Assembly (NCBI RefSeq): GCF_023347295.1 | Contig: NZ_CP094469.1 | Location: 1,364,001-1,428,000, forward strand | Reading direction: 5' to 3' | Source of the DNA: Faecalibacterium sp. I3-3-33 | GTDB taxonomy: Bacteria > Bacillota > Clostridia > Oscillospirales > Ruminococcaceae | Length of the DNA: 64,000 bases | In this document: piece after piece, positions 8,139-15,320 of the stretch | How the letters are laid out: each line of letters begins with the position of its first letter | Numbering within the stretch: position 1 is the stretch's first letter | Position numbers and translations under genes: made by a program | The notes under the pieces: generated by a model | Database searches by the model: none | The model's input: only the letters and a program-made list of their open reading frames with translations | What the model was told of the DNA's origin: nothing

Positions 8139-9590
8139 ATGGTACATCAGTATCAATTGAACGGTTATAACATTGTGCTGGACACCTGCAGCGGCTCGGT
8201 GCACGTTGTGGACGAGGTGGCCTACGATGTCATTGCCATGTACCCGGAGCATACCGCAGACGAGATCGTTGCCGCTATGCTGGCAAAGTACGGCAGCCGC
8301 CCGGATGTGACCGAGGAGGATCTGCGTCAGTGCATCGACGACGTGACCAGCCTGAAGGAAAACGGCAAGCTGTGGAGCCCGGATGTCTATAAGGACATGG
8401 CCTTTGACTTCAAGAACCGCAACACCGTGGTAAAGGCGCTGTGCCTGCACGTTGCCCACAGCTGCAACCTGAGCTGCTCTTACTGCTTTGCCTCGCAGGG
8501 CCGCTACCACGGCGACCGCGCCCTGATGAGCTTTGAGGTGGGCAAGCGCGCCATGGACTTCCTGATCGAGAACAGCGGCACCCGCCGCAATCTGGAAGTG
8601 GACTTCTTTGGCGGCGAGCCGCTGATGAACTTTGATATGGTCAAAAAGCTTGTGGCCTACTGCCGCGAGCAGGAAAAGATCCATAACAAGAACTTCCGCT
8701 TTACCATGACCACCAACGGTGTGCTGATCGATGATGATGTTATCGACTTCTGCAACAAGGAGTGCCACAATGTGGTGCTGAGTCTGGACGGCCGCAAGGA
8801 GGTCAACGACCGCTTCCGTGTGGACTGCGCAGGCAACGGCAGCTACGACCGTATCGTGCCCAAGTTCCAGGAGTTCGTAAAAAAGCGCGGCGACAAGAAC
8901 TACTATATGCGCGGCACCTATACCCACTTTAACACTGACTTCACCAACGATATCTTCCACATGGCAGACCTTGGCTTTACCGAGCTGAGCATGGAGCCGG
9001 TGGTCTGCGACCCCAGCGACCCCAGCGCCCTGACCGAGGCCGATCTGCCCATCCTGAAGGAGCAGTACGAGATCCTTGCCAAGGAGATGATCAAGCGCGA
9101 CCGCGAGGGCAGAGGCTTTACCTTCTACCACTACATGATCGACCTGACCGGCGGCCCCTGCATCTATAAGCGCATCTCCGGCTGCGGCTCCGGCACCGAG
9201 TACATGGCCGTTACCCCTTGGGGCGATCTGTACCCCTGCCACCAGTTCGTGGGCGACCCCAAGTACCTGCTGGGCGATATCTGGAAGGGTGTCACCAACA
9301 CCGCCGTGCGGGATGAGTTCAAGCACTGCAACGCCTACGCCCGCAAGGAGTGTCAGGACTGCTGGGCAAAGCTGTACTGCTCCGGCGGCTGCGCTGCCAA
9401 CTCCTACCATGCCACCGGCAGCATTACCGGCGTGTATGAGTACGGCTGTGAGCTGTTCAAAAAGCGCATGGAGTGCGCCATCATGATCAAGGTTGCTGAG
9501 AATCAGGAGCTGGCTGCCAAGGGCATCGAGGTGCCCATTGAGCTGGGTTCTACCTGCAACGCCTGCGCTGACGGCGAAGCCTGCGAATGA
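8139..9590 (+). CDS. scfB: Radical SAM thioether-forming SCIFF peptide maturase
   Basis: This 483-residue enzyme begins with MVHQYQLNGYNIVLD, the usual N-terminus of the family, with a RiPP-recognition region over roughly residues 1-90. The radical SAM cluster is C109-x3-C113-x2-C116 (CNLSCSYC), followed by the FFGGEPLMNF SAM-binding segment. The C-terminal SPASM domain holds about eight cysteines for two auxiliary 4Fe-4S clusters, including CGSGTEYMAVTPWGDLYPCHQF and CxxCWAKLYCSGGC. It installs thioether crosslinks in the SCIFF peptide. I chose ATG 8139 over ATG 8127 because GGAG at 8129-8132 is correctly spaced only for the later start. It overlaps the next gene by 4 nt. Confidence 0.95.
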   Translation: MVHQYQLNGYNIVLDTCSGSVHVVDEVAYDVIAMYPEHTADEIVAAMLAKYGSRPDVTEEDLRQCIDDVTSLKENGKLWSPDVYKDMAFDFKNRNTVVKALCLHVAHSCNLSCSYCFASQGRYHGDRALMSFEVGKRAMDFLIENSGTRRNLEVDFFGGEPLMNFDMVKKLVAYCREQEKIHNKNFRFTMTTNGVLIDDDVIDFCNKECHNVVLSLDGRKEVNDRFRVDCAGNGSYDRIVPKFQEFVKKRGDKNYYMRGTYTHFNTDFTNDIFHMADLGFTELSMEPVVCDPSDPSALTEADLPILKEQYEILAKEMIKRDREGRGFTFYHYMIDLTGGPCIYKRISGCGSGTEYMAVTPWGDLYPCHQFVGDPKYLLGDIWKGVTNTAVRDEFKHCNAYARKECQDCWAKLYCSGGCAANSYHATGSITGVYEYGCELFKKRMECAIMIKVAENQELAAKGIEVPIELGSTCNACADGEACE

Positions 9591-11005
9591 GCATGACCAC
9601 CCCCATCGTGGATTTTGTGCGCAGCTATGCACAGTCCGGCACTGCCCGGCTGCACATGCCCGGCCACAAGGGGCAGGGCCTTTTAGGCTTTGAGCCGCTG
9701 GATATCACCGAGATCTGCGGCGCAGACGAGCTTTACGCGCCGGAGGGCATCATTGCCGAGAGCGAGGCTAACGCCACCCGGCTGTTCGGCACGGCGCACA
9801 GCTATTACAGCACCGAGGGCTCGTCCCAGTGCATCCGTGCCATGCTGTTTCTGGCGCTGCAAGGCGCACCGCAAAACGGTAAGCGCCCGGTGCTGCTGGC
9901 CGCCCGCAACGCCCACAAGGCGCTGCTGTATGCGGCGGCGCTGCTGGATTTTGATATCCGCTGGCTCTGGCCGTCTGCGCAGGCAGAGGGTGCACTGTGC
10001 AGCTGCCCCGTCACAGCCGAAGCGCTGACCGGGGCTCTGCACGCGCTGGCGCAGCAGGGGATAAGCCCCTTTGGCGTGTACGTCACCAGCCCGGATTATC
10101 TGGGCGGGGTGCAGGACATCCCGGCGCTGGCGGCAGTCTGCCGGGCGCAGGGCGTGCCTTTGCTGGTAGATAACGCCCACGGCGCCTATCTGCGCTTTCT
10201 GCCGCAGAACTGCCACCCCATCGCGCAGGGCGCGGCCATGTGCTGCGACTCTGCCCACAAGACCCTGCCGGTGGTCACCGGCGGTGCGTATCTGCATCTG
10301 GCGCACGATGCCCCTGTGCAGGACGAAGCAGCCGTGCGGGGCGCGCTGGCGCTGTTCGGCTCTACCAGCCCCTCTTACCTGATTTTGCAATCGCTGGATG
10401 CCTGCAACGCAATGCTGGCAGGGGACTACCCCCGGCGGCTGGCGCAATGCTGCGCAGCGCTGGAAGGTCTGCGCCGCAGCCTGAACAAGGCTGCAGCGGC
10501 GCGGCAGTGCCCGGTGCCGCTGGCAGTTGCCGGGGCGCAGCAGGAGCCGATGAAGCTCACGCTGGACGCTGCCGCCCTTGGCTGCACCGGCACGGCGCTG
10601 GCAGAAGCCCTGCGCTGCGCACAGATGGAGTGTGAATACGCCGACCCCCGCTATGTGGTGCTGATGTTCACCCCGGAAAACCCGCCGCAGGACTACACGC
10701 GCCTGCAAACCGCGCTGGAGCAGCTTCTGGCTGCTGTGCCTGCCGGGCTGCTCCGCCCCGAGAACCGGGCAGGGGAGTTTGCTGCCTTGCAGCAGCAGGC
10801 GGTGCAGCGCTGCACTATCCGGCAGGCGGTGCTGGGCGCACAGGTGCGCGTCCCGGTGCACAAGGCGCTGGGGAGTGTGTGCGCCATGCCTACGGTGTCC
10901 TGCCCGCCCGCCATCCCTGTGGCGGTCAGCGGCGAGGAGATCACCCCGGCGGCCATCGCCCTGATGCAGCGCTACGGCATCGAGGAACTCTCGGTGCTGC
11001 GATAA
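9587..11005 (+). CDS. Orn/Lys/Arg decarboxylase-like PLP enzyme
   Basis: The 472-residue fold-type I PLP protein has LHMPGHKGQG near residue 25 and an STEGSSQC segment. The aspartate that contacts the pyridine nitrogen is in DNAHGAYLRF, and the Schiff-base lysine is in CDSAHKTLPVVTGG (SAHK). This is the major domain of the ornithine/lysine/arginine decarboxylase family, in the short form seen in Firmicutes (SpeA/Cad-like). A shortened C-terminal domain starts near residue 390. The substrate is not resolved. The ATG overlaps the maturase stop codon (ATGA), so the two are translationally coupled. Whether it acts on SCIFF or on free amino acids is unknown. Confidence 0.85.
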   Translation: MSMTTPIVDFVRSYAQSGTARLHMPGHKGQGLLGFEPLDITEICGADELYAPEGIIAESEANATRLFGTAHSYYSTEGSSQCIRAMLFLALQGAPQNGKRPVLLAARNAHKALLYAAALLDFDIRWLWPSAQAEGALCSCPVTAEALTGALHALAQQGISPFGVYVTSPDYLGGVQDIPALAAVCRAQGVPLLVDNAHGAYLRFLPQNCHPIAQGAAMCCDSAHKTLPVVTGGAYLHLAHDAPVQDEAAVRGALALFGSTSPSYLILQSLDACNAMLAGDYPRRLAQCCAALEGLRRSLNKAAAARQCPVPLAVAGAQQEPMKLTLDAAALGCTGTALAEALRCAQMECEYADPRYVVLMFTPENPPQDYTRLQTALEQLLAAVPAGLLRPENRAGEFAALQQQAVQRCTIRQAVLGAQVRVPVHKALGSVCAMPTVSCPPAIPVAVSGEEITPAAIALMQRYGIEELSVLR

Positions 11006-11018
11006 AGATTTTATAAGA

Positions 11019-11056
11019 AGAGAACCCGGAAGGTCTGCGGACCTTCCGGGTTCTCT
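11019..11056. terminator. Bidirectional terminator between the decarboxylase gene and tenA
   Basis: A perfect 16-bp stem (AGAGAACCCGGAAGGT with its complement) has a 6-nt loop and lies between convergent genes. Confidence 0.85.
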
Positions 11057-11066
11057 ATATTTATTC

Positions 11067-11750
11067 TTAAATATCCGTCCGGGGTGTGGCGCACATCTCC
11101 CAGAAGTGCAGCTCGTGCTCCGAGCAGGCGCGGAAGATCGCGCGGCAGCGGGCGGCACGCTCCGGCGAAAGGCCGGTGCAGGCCACCTCGGCACGCTCTG
11201 CCCATGCACGGCAGGCGGCATCGTAGCCGGGACCGGCGTAGTCCAGCACCAGCGCGCCGTAGTAGGTGTCCTTTACGGCGGGGGAGCGCTGCAAAAGCTT
11301 CTGAAATAGCCACCCGTAACTCAGCATACAGGGCAGGCAGGCCATCAGGCACTCGGCCTCGCCCTCGCCGGTGCGGGCAGCGTCGATCATGCAGTCCAGA
11401 TAGGCGCGGTTCTCCGGGCGCAGGGGCAGGGACTGGATATCGGCTTCCCGCAGACCGTACTGTTCCAGATACCGCAGCCGGGTCAGGTCCTCGTTCTCCT
11501 GCACGAAGGACAGCAGGGAATAGTAGGTACGCATGGCCGCCATGGTGGTGGCCTTGGTCATGCCCCACGCAAAAATTTTGGCGTATTCCCGCAGATACAG
11601 GCTGTCCTCCACAAGGTAGCTTTTAAAGCAGTCCTCGCTCAGGGTACCGTTTTCCATCTTTTGCAGAAACTCAGTCTGTAAGCACTGCTCCCACACGGGC
11701 AGGTCGGCCTGTACCAGCGCCGAAACGAAGGGCAGGTCAGTCACGGACAA
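11067..11750 (-). CDS. tenA: TenA-family aminopyrimidine aminohydrolase / thiaminase II
   Basis: The 227-residue all-helical protein fits the TenA/PqqC family length (about 220-230). ACLPCMLSYGWLFQKL (near residue 135) contains the nucleophilic cysteine. YYSLLSF and the C-terminal FRACSEHELHFWEMC supply the tyrosine and glutamate positions of the active site. TenA salvages degraded thiamin by hydrolysing aminopyrimidines to HMP. Its start overlaps the end of thiD by 14 nt, so both are expressed from the TPP-riboswitch-controlled promoter. HMP made here feeds directly to ThiD. Confidence 0.92.
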   Translation of the reverse strand: MSVTDLPFVSALVQADLPVWEQCLQTEFLQKMENGTLSEDCFKSYLVEDSLYLREYAKIFAWGMTKATTMAAMRTYYSLLSFVQENEDLTRLRYLEQYGLREADIQSLPLRPENRAYLDCMIDAARTGEGEAECLMACLPCMLSYGWLFQKLLQRSPAVKDTYYGALVLDYAGPGYDAACRAWAERAEVACTGLSPERAARCRAIFRACSEHELHFWEMCATPRTDI

Positions 11751-12537
11751 AATCTCCCTTCAGGTTGAAGGTGTGATCCATGGGCCCGGAGCCGTGCCCC
11801 AGATCCAGCATGGCAGACAGACAGCCGGAAATGTAGGCCTTGGCGCGCTCCACAGCAGTGTCAAGGTCATACCCCTTGGCCAGATTGGAGGCGATGGCGC
11901 TGGACAGGGTGCAGCCGGTGCCGTGGGTGTTGGGGTTTGCAATGCGCTTGCCCTTGAACCACTTGCCGGTGCCGCCCTGCCACAGCAGGTCGTCAGCATC
12001 GTTGATCTGGTGGCCGCCCTTGCACAGCACGGCGCAGCCGTAACGCTCGCTGATGGTGCGGGCAGCAGCTTCCATGTCGGCGGCGTTTGCAATGCGCATG
12101 CCGGACAAGATCTCAGCCTCCGGGATGTTGGGGGTGAGCATCTCGGCCAGCGGCAGCAGCTTTTCGGTCAGCGCCTGCACGGCATCGTCCTGCAGCAGCT
12201 TTGCGCCGGAGGTAGCCACCATCACAGGGTCCACTACGATATGCTTTGCGCCGTAGAAGTGCAGCCGCTCGGCAATGGTGTCGATGAGCGGGGCAGAGGA
12301 TACCATGCCGATCTTCACCGCGTCCGGGTAGATGTCGGTGAACACGGCATCGAGCTGCTGCGCCAGAAACTGTGGCGTGGTGTCAAAAATGGCGGTCACA
12401 CCAGTGGTGTTCTGTGCCGTCAGGGCAGTAATAGCGCTCATGGCAAACACGCCGTTGGCGGTCATGGTCTTGATATCGGCCTGAATTCCGGCGCCGCCGC
12501 TGGAATCACTGCCGGCAATGGTCAATGCAGTTTTCAT
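11737..12537 (-). CDS. thiD: Hydroxymethylpyrimidine/phosphomethylpyrimidine kinase
   Basis: The 266-residue ribokinase-fold enzyme phosphorylates HMP to HMP-PP for thiamin synthesis. The N-terminal ALTIAGSDSSGGAGIQADIK is the classic ThiD start, VVDPVMVATSGAKLL is the mid-protein motif, and NTHGTGCTLSSAIAS holds the catalytic aspartate-equivalent anion hole. I chose ATG 12537 because AAGGAGC lies 10 nt upstream; the longer in-frame version would start inside the ribosome site. The gene lies downstream of a TPP riboswitch and its terminator, and overlaps tenA. Confidence 0.95.
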   Translation of the reverse strand: MKTALTIAGSDSSGGAGIQADIKTMTANGVFAMSAITALTAQNTTGVTAIFDTTPQFLAQQLDAVFTDIYPDAVKIGMVSSAPLIDTIAERLHFYGAKHIVVDPVMVATSGAKLLQDDAVQALTEKLLPLAEMLTPNIPEAEILSGMRIANAADMEAAARTISERYGCAVLCKGGHQINDADDLLWQGGTGKWFKGKRIANPNTHGTGCTLSSAIASNLAKGYDLDTAVERAKAYISGCLSAMLDLGHGSGPMDHTFNLKGDFVRD

Positions 12538-12559
12538 GGATAAAATGCTCCTTTGCAGC

Positions 12560-12594
12560 AAAAATGCGGATATGCCCGCAAAGACATATCCGCA
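12560..12594 (-). terminator. Riboswitch-controlled terminator of thiD-tenA
   Basis: On the minus strand TGCGGATATG and CATATCCGCA form a perfect 10-bp stem around a 10-nt loop, followed by TTTTTG. It lies between the TPP aptamer and the thiD ribosome site, the expected place for the expression platform. Confidence 0.85.
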
Positions 12595-12604
12595 GATAAA
12601 AGCG

Positions 12605-12690
12605 CTATCTCCCTACGTTGGCATGATCCAAATCAGGTCACAGGTCAGGCAATACAGCCCACTCTCAGCCCGCTTGCACGGGCTCCCTTT
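12605..12690 (-). promoter_or_regulatory. TPP riboswitch (THI element)
   Basis: On the minus strand the aptamer has its conserved parts in order: GGGAGCCCG...CGGGCTGAGAG (P2/P3 side), GACCTGATTTGGATCATGCC (the pyrophosphate-binding side, matching the canonical ACCTGATCTGGATAATGCC), and ACGTAGGGAG closing P1. It controls thiD-tenA by termination at 12560-12594. Confidence 0.95.
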
Positions 12691-12701
12691 TTATACTAGA
12701 A

Positions 12702-12730
12702 AGCATACCACAATCGGGGAAAAGATGCAA
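12702..12730 (-). promoter_or_regulatory. Promoter of thiD-tenA
   Basis: On the minus strand TTGCAT and TATGCT are 17 bp apart and lie just upstream of the riboswitch. Confidence 0.75.
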
Positions 12731-12751
12731 GAAAACTTCGCGGATGCTGCT

Positions 12752-12780
12752 AAAGCCTTCACCCCTTGGGGGAAGGCTTT
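12752..12780. terminator. Hairpin downstream of the 2-hydroxyacid dehydrogenase gene
   Basis: AAAGCCTTC-CCCC pairs with GGGG-GAAGGCTTT. There is no clear U-run on the minus strand, so its efficiency as a terminator for the 14540-12825 operon is doubtful. Confidence 0.45.
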
Positions 12781-12824
12781 CAAAGCGGTAAGCACTTCAG
12801 CAAAAATACGCAGCAGATGTTATT

Positions 12825-13721
12825 TTATTCACCCAATGCGGTGCGGATGTTGTCCAGCACCTTTTTGCTCAGCAGAACGAAGGCCTGCTTGGTGCGGCCT
12901 GCGGACACATTGGCGCAGCGCACATTTTCCCGGGCAAAGAAGTCCTCGGCCACAGGGCCTGCGGCGGCGCGGGTGTCGCAGAAGAAATGGGTGCCGGGCT
13001 CGTCCAGCCACTTTTCCAGCGCAGCGGAATCAAAGCCGGGGCCGATGGAGGTGTTGAACAGCACCTTGCCTGCGCCCAGCTGGGCAAACTCATTTTCGCC
13101 CAGCAGCAGCACGTTCTTGTTCAGGCAGGTGAACACCACTTCGCTGTCTGCCAGCAGCTGGGGCAGGGGCTTGAAGGTCATACCGGCAGCCTCGGCGTCC
13201 GGCTTTGCGCTGCGGGCAAAGTAGCTGATCTCTGCGCCCATAAATTGCAGCGCATCGGCGATCATCCGGCCAGAAACGCCCAGACCCACAATGCCCACCT
13301 TTAGCCCGGTGATCTCCACCGGCTCGTCCCGCAGCATGGGCATTCCAAAGCCGTGCAGCAGACCGGTCAACTCGTGCAGAACGTACTCCACAACGCCGCG
13401 GTCGCCGTAATCCCGGATGCCCAGCACCTGGATGCCCCGGGTGCGTGCGTAGGCGATATCCACGTTGGCGCTCTCCTCAGAGTACAGGCTGCAGCACATG
13501 CCGATATAGCGGATGTTGGGGCACTGCGCAATGACTTCCTTGCCCATGCGGGAGGTGTAGCTCAGCAGCACGGCGTCGGCGTCCCCGATGCGGCGCACCA
13601 TCTCATCGTCGCTGCCGGGCACGTCCCGGTACAGCACCACCTCTTTGGCGTAGCGGTGCAGTTCCTCCTCGGCAGAGGAGATCAGGCTGACAGGCTCAAT
13701 GGCAACAAGCTTTTCAAACAT
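12825..13721 (-). CDS. D-isomer-specific 2-hydroxyacid dehydrogenase
   Basis: The 298-residue protein has the NAD-binding Rossmann motif GLKVGIVGLGVSGRMIADAL (near residue 140) that characterises this dehydrogenase family, with the catalytic domain split around it. It is somewhat shorter than typical members (310-330). The usual active-site His region is not in the standard W-x-H form, so the substrate, and even full activity, are uncertain. It lies 18 bp downstream of the nadX-like gene, in one operon. The pair suggests oxidation or reduction of an amino-acid-derived 2-keto or 2-hydroxy acid (inference). Confidence 0.8.
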   Translation of the reverse strand: MFEKLVAIEPVSLISSAEEELHRYAKEVVLYRDVPGSDDEMVRRIGDADAVLLSYTSRMGKEVIAQCPNIRYIGMCCSLYSEESANVDIAYARTRGIQVLGIRDYGDRGVVEYVLHELTGLLHGFGMPMLRDEPVEITGLKVGIVGLGVSGRMIADALQFMGAEISYFARSAKPDAEAAGMTFKPLPQLLADSEVVFTCLNKNVLLLGENEFAQLGAGKVLFNTSIGPGFDSAALEKWLDEPGTHFFCDTRAAAGPVAEDFFARENVRCANVSAGRTKQAFVLLSKKVLDNIRTALGE

Positions 13722-13739
13722 GACGGACTCCTCCTTATA

Positions 13740-14540
13740 TTAGTAGAAGCAGACGGGCGAGGCCAGATTGCGCAGCAGGGAGACGGCGCTCCAGCCCGCG
13801 ATGGCGCTGGTGGAGGAGCAGATATCCACCACGGCCTTCACGCCCTCGATCTCGGCAGTGATGCAGTGGTCGTCGCCCACCCAGCCGGGCACAGAGTGCA
13901 TGGTCACACCGGTGATCTCGGGGCCGGTGGTGGCCAGAGAGGTAGCTACCGCCACGTTCACCCGGCGGGGGAAGGTAGCAATGGCCTGCTTTGCATTGCC
14001 GGTGAACACGGTGGTCTTTTCGGTGTCGGTCAGCAGATGCTCTGCCCACACAGGCGTGTTGCGGAAGCCCTTTGCACCGGTATGGGTCTCGATGCCGGCA
14101 GTCTCCGGCAGGCCCTGCGCCTGTGCCATCAGGGTGACCGTTTGCAGCACGTCAAAGCCGCCGATGGCACCGCTGGCCAGATGCACCTTGGCACCGCCCT
14201 CCACGGCGGCTGCCTTGACCTGTGCGTAGAAATCCAGATCTGCAAAGGCACCGATGGACAGAATGACCAGATTGACGCCCCGCTTCAGCACCGGAATGGC
14301 CATAGCGCGCACCGACTCCACCGAGGCGGCCTCCACGATGTACTCCGGCTCAAGTGCCAGCAGTGCGTCCACGTCCTCACAGACGGCGCAGCTGACATTG
14401 GCGGCGGTCTTTTCAGCCGAAGCGCGGGTGCGGCTGGTCACGCCCACCAGCTCGTAGTCCGGCAGAAGACCCTTCTTCCACGCGTCAGCCACGATGTTGC
14501 CTAGAAAACCGCAGCCCACAATACCCAATTTTGTTTTCAT
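13740..14540 (-). CDS. nadX: Aspartate dehydrogenase-like oxidoreductase
   Basis: The 266-residue protein begins with a Rossmann motif (KLGIVGCGFLGNIVADAW). The family segment HLASGAIGGFDVLQ lies near residue 125, and TPVWAEHLLT is in the C-terminal domain. This matches L-aspartate dehydrogenase (NadX), which oxidises aspartate to iminoaspartate, a precursor of quinolinate in NAD synthesis. No nadA or nadC is in the window, so the NAD link is inferred from family and from pncB 2.5 kb away. It is the first gene of a two-gene operon with the 2-hydroxyacid dehydrogenase. AAGGAG is 15 nt upstream, and a TATACT -10 is visible at 14591-14596 (minus). Confidence 0.8.
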   Translation of the reverse strand: MKTKLGIVGCGFLGNIVADAWKKGLLPDYELVGVTSRTRASAEKTAANVSCAVCEDVDALLALEPEYIVEAASVESVRAMAIPVLKRGVNLVILSIGAFADLDFYAQVKAAAVEGGAKVHLASGAIGGFDVLQTVTLMAQAQGLPETAGIETHTGAKGFRNTPVWAEHLLTDTEKTTVFTGNAKQAIATFPRRVNVAVATSLATTGPEITGVTMHSVPGWVGDDHCITAEIEGVKAVVDICSSTSAIAGWSAVSLLRNLASPVCFY

Positions 14541-14696
14541 ATCCGTATCCTAAACTCCTTTTTTCTGCCTGTGGCAGCATATTCAAAACCAGTATACCAT
14601 ATCGGGTGCAAAAAGGAAAATGATGTTTGCGGCAGCCCGGCGGGGCAGGACATAAAAAGTTAACAAAATAAATTACAAATAAATTACAAAACCCTA

Positions 14697-14725
14697 TTGC
14701 AAAATGGTTTCAAAAGAGTTACAAT
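14697..14725 (+). promoter_or_regulatory. Promoter of an orphan RNA unit
   Basis: TTGCAA and TACAAT are 17 bp apart in an AT-rich stretch. A terminator follows 155 bp later with no open frame in between. Confidence 0.7.
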
Positions 14726-14731
14726 ATGGTT

Positions 14732-14911
14732 ACAGCAAGGGCAAAGCCCCAAGGCTGTGTGTGAAATCTTTTTCTTCTTGTTTTTGGGATACTGGGCGCG
14801 GATCCTCCTCCTCCGGCTGTTCTCCTTCACAGCTATGATCCATGCGCCGCACAGGCAGTGTCCCGCTTCGTGTGCAAAAGGGCTCGTCCGCTGTTTCGGA
14901 CGAGCTTTTTT
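14732..14911 (+). ncRNA. Candidate structured small RNA (6S-like architecture)
   Basis: About 180 nt run from the predicted start near 14732 to a terminator. By eye the transcript folds into a long rod. GGGATACTG pairs with CAGTGTCCC, then GGCGC with GCGCC and GGATC with GATCC, capped by a GCTGT/ACAGC hairpin. Below the rod is a large asymmetric unpaired region, closed by AGCCC/GGGCT. A closing stem, a large central bubble and a long terminal arm at about 180-200 nt is the shape of 6S RNA, but I cannot confirm the conserved bubble bases. No coding capacity is evident. The 780-bp gap 14541-15320 otherwise holds the nadX promoter, the guaB promoter and a fold-back element. Confidence 0.45.
14882..14911 (+). 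terminator. Terminator of the orphan RNA unit
   Basis: GCTCGTCCG and CGGACGAGC form a perfect 9-bp stem with a CTGTTT loop and a T6 tail. Confidence 0.9.
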
Positions 14912-15043
14912 GCGTTCTGCAAGCCCTATTTTGCCCGCAAAAGTGATACTTCAAAAATCAAAGTATGACCAATGCCCGAAAACGCTTGGCAATTTGTCTG
15001 TTTTTCCGCAAAGGACAATTATAAAGTTTGGCGCGGCAGGGGT

Positions 15044-15081
15044 TTGTATTCTTGCGGGCTTTGTGGTAAAGTATATACAAT
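15044..15081 (+). promoter_or_regulatory. Probable guaB promoter region
   Basis: Two overlapping candidates are seen: TTGTAT-17 bp-TAAAGT (15044-15072) and TTGCGG-18 bp-TACAAT (15052-15081). Either would put the MITE-like element 15135-15302 inside the guaB 5' leader. Confidence 0.5.
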
Positions 15082-15134
15082 CAATTTATAAGCAGCAAAC
15101 ATGAATGATTTTGATGCTGATTGTATCGGATGCG

Positions 15135-15302
15135 TTAAGGTGTATCTGAAAACAAAGAAAATGACGAATATTTCGCAAGCACAAGCGGGATTTAAGGCAA
15201 ATAGCCGCAGGAATCCTTTGTGGATTTCAAGGCTGTTTAACGCAAAATCCGGCTGTGCTTGTAGAAATAGACTAAATTTTCGACTTTTCAGATACACCCT
15301 AA
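15135..15302. mobile_element. MITE-like fold-back element in the guaB leader
   Basis: The 168-bp element is bounded by 18-bp terminal inverted repeats, TTAAGGTGTATCTGAAAA at the left and the complement of TTAGGGTGTATCTGAAAA at the right (17 of 18 match). The ends are compatible with a TA target duplication, as for IS630/Tc1-type elements (inference). The interior is also imperfectly palindromic: CAAGCACAAGCGGGATTT near 15180 answers an inverted copy near 15250-15272. It encodes no transposase. Its right end stops about 5 bp from the guaB ribosome binding site. Confidence 0.7.
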
Positions 15303-15320
15303 GAGAAAAGGAGTTTGATT

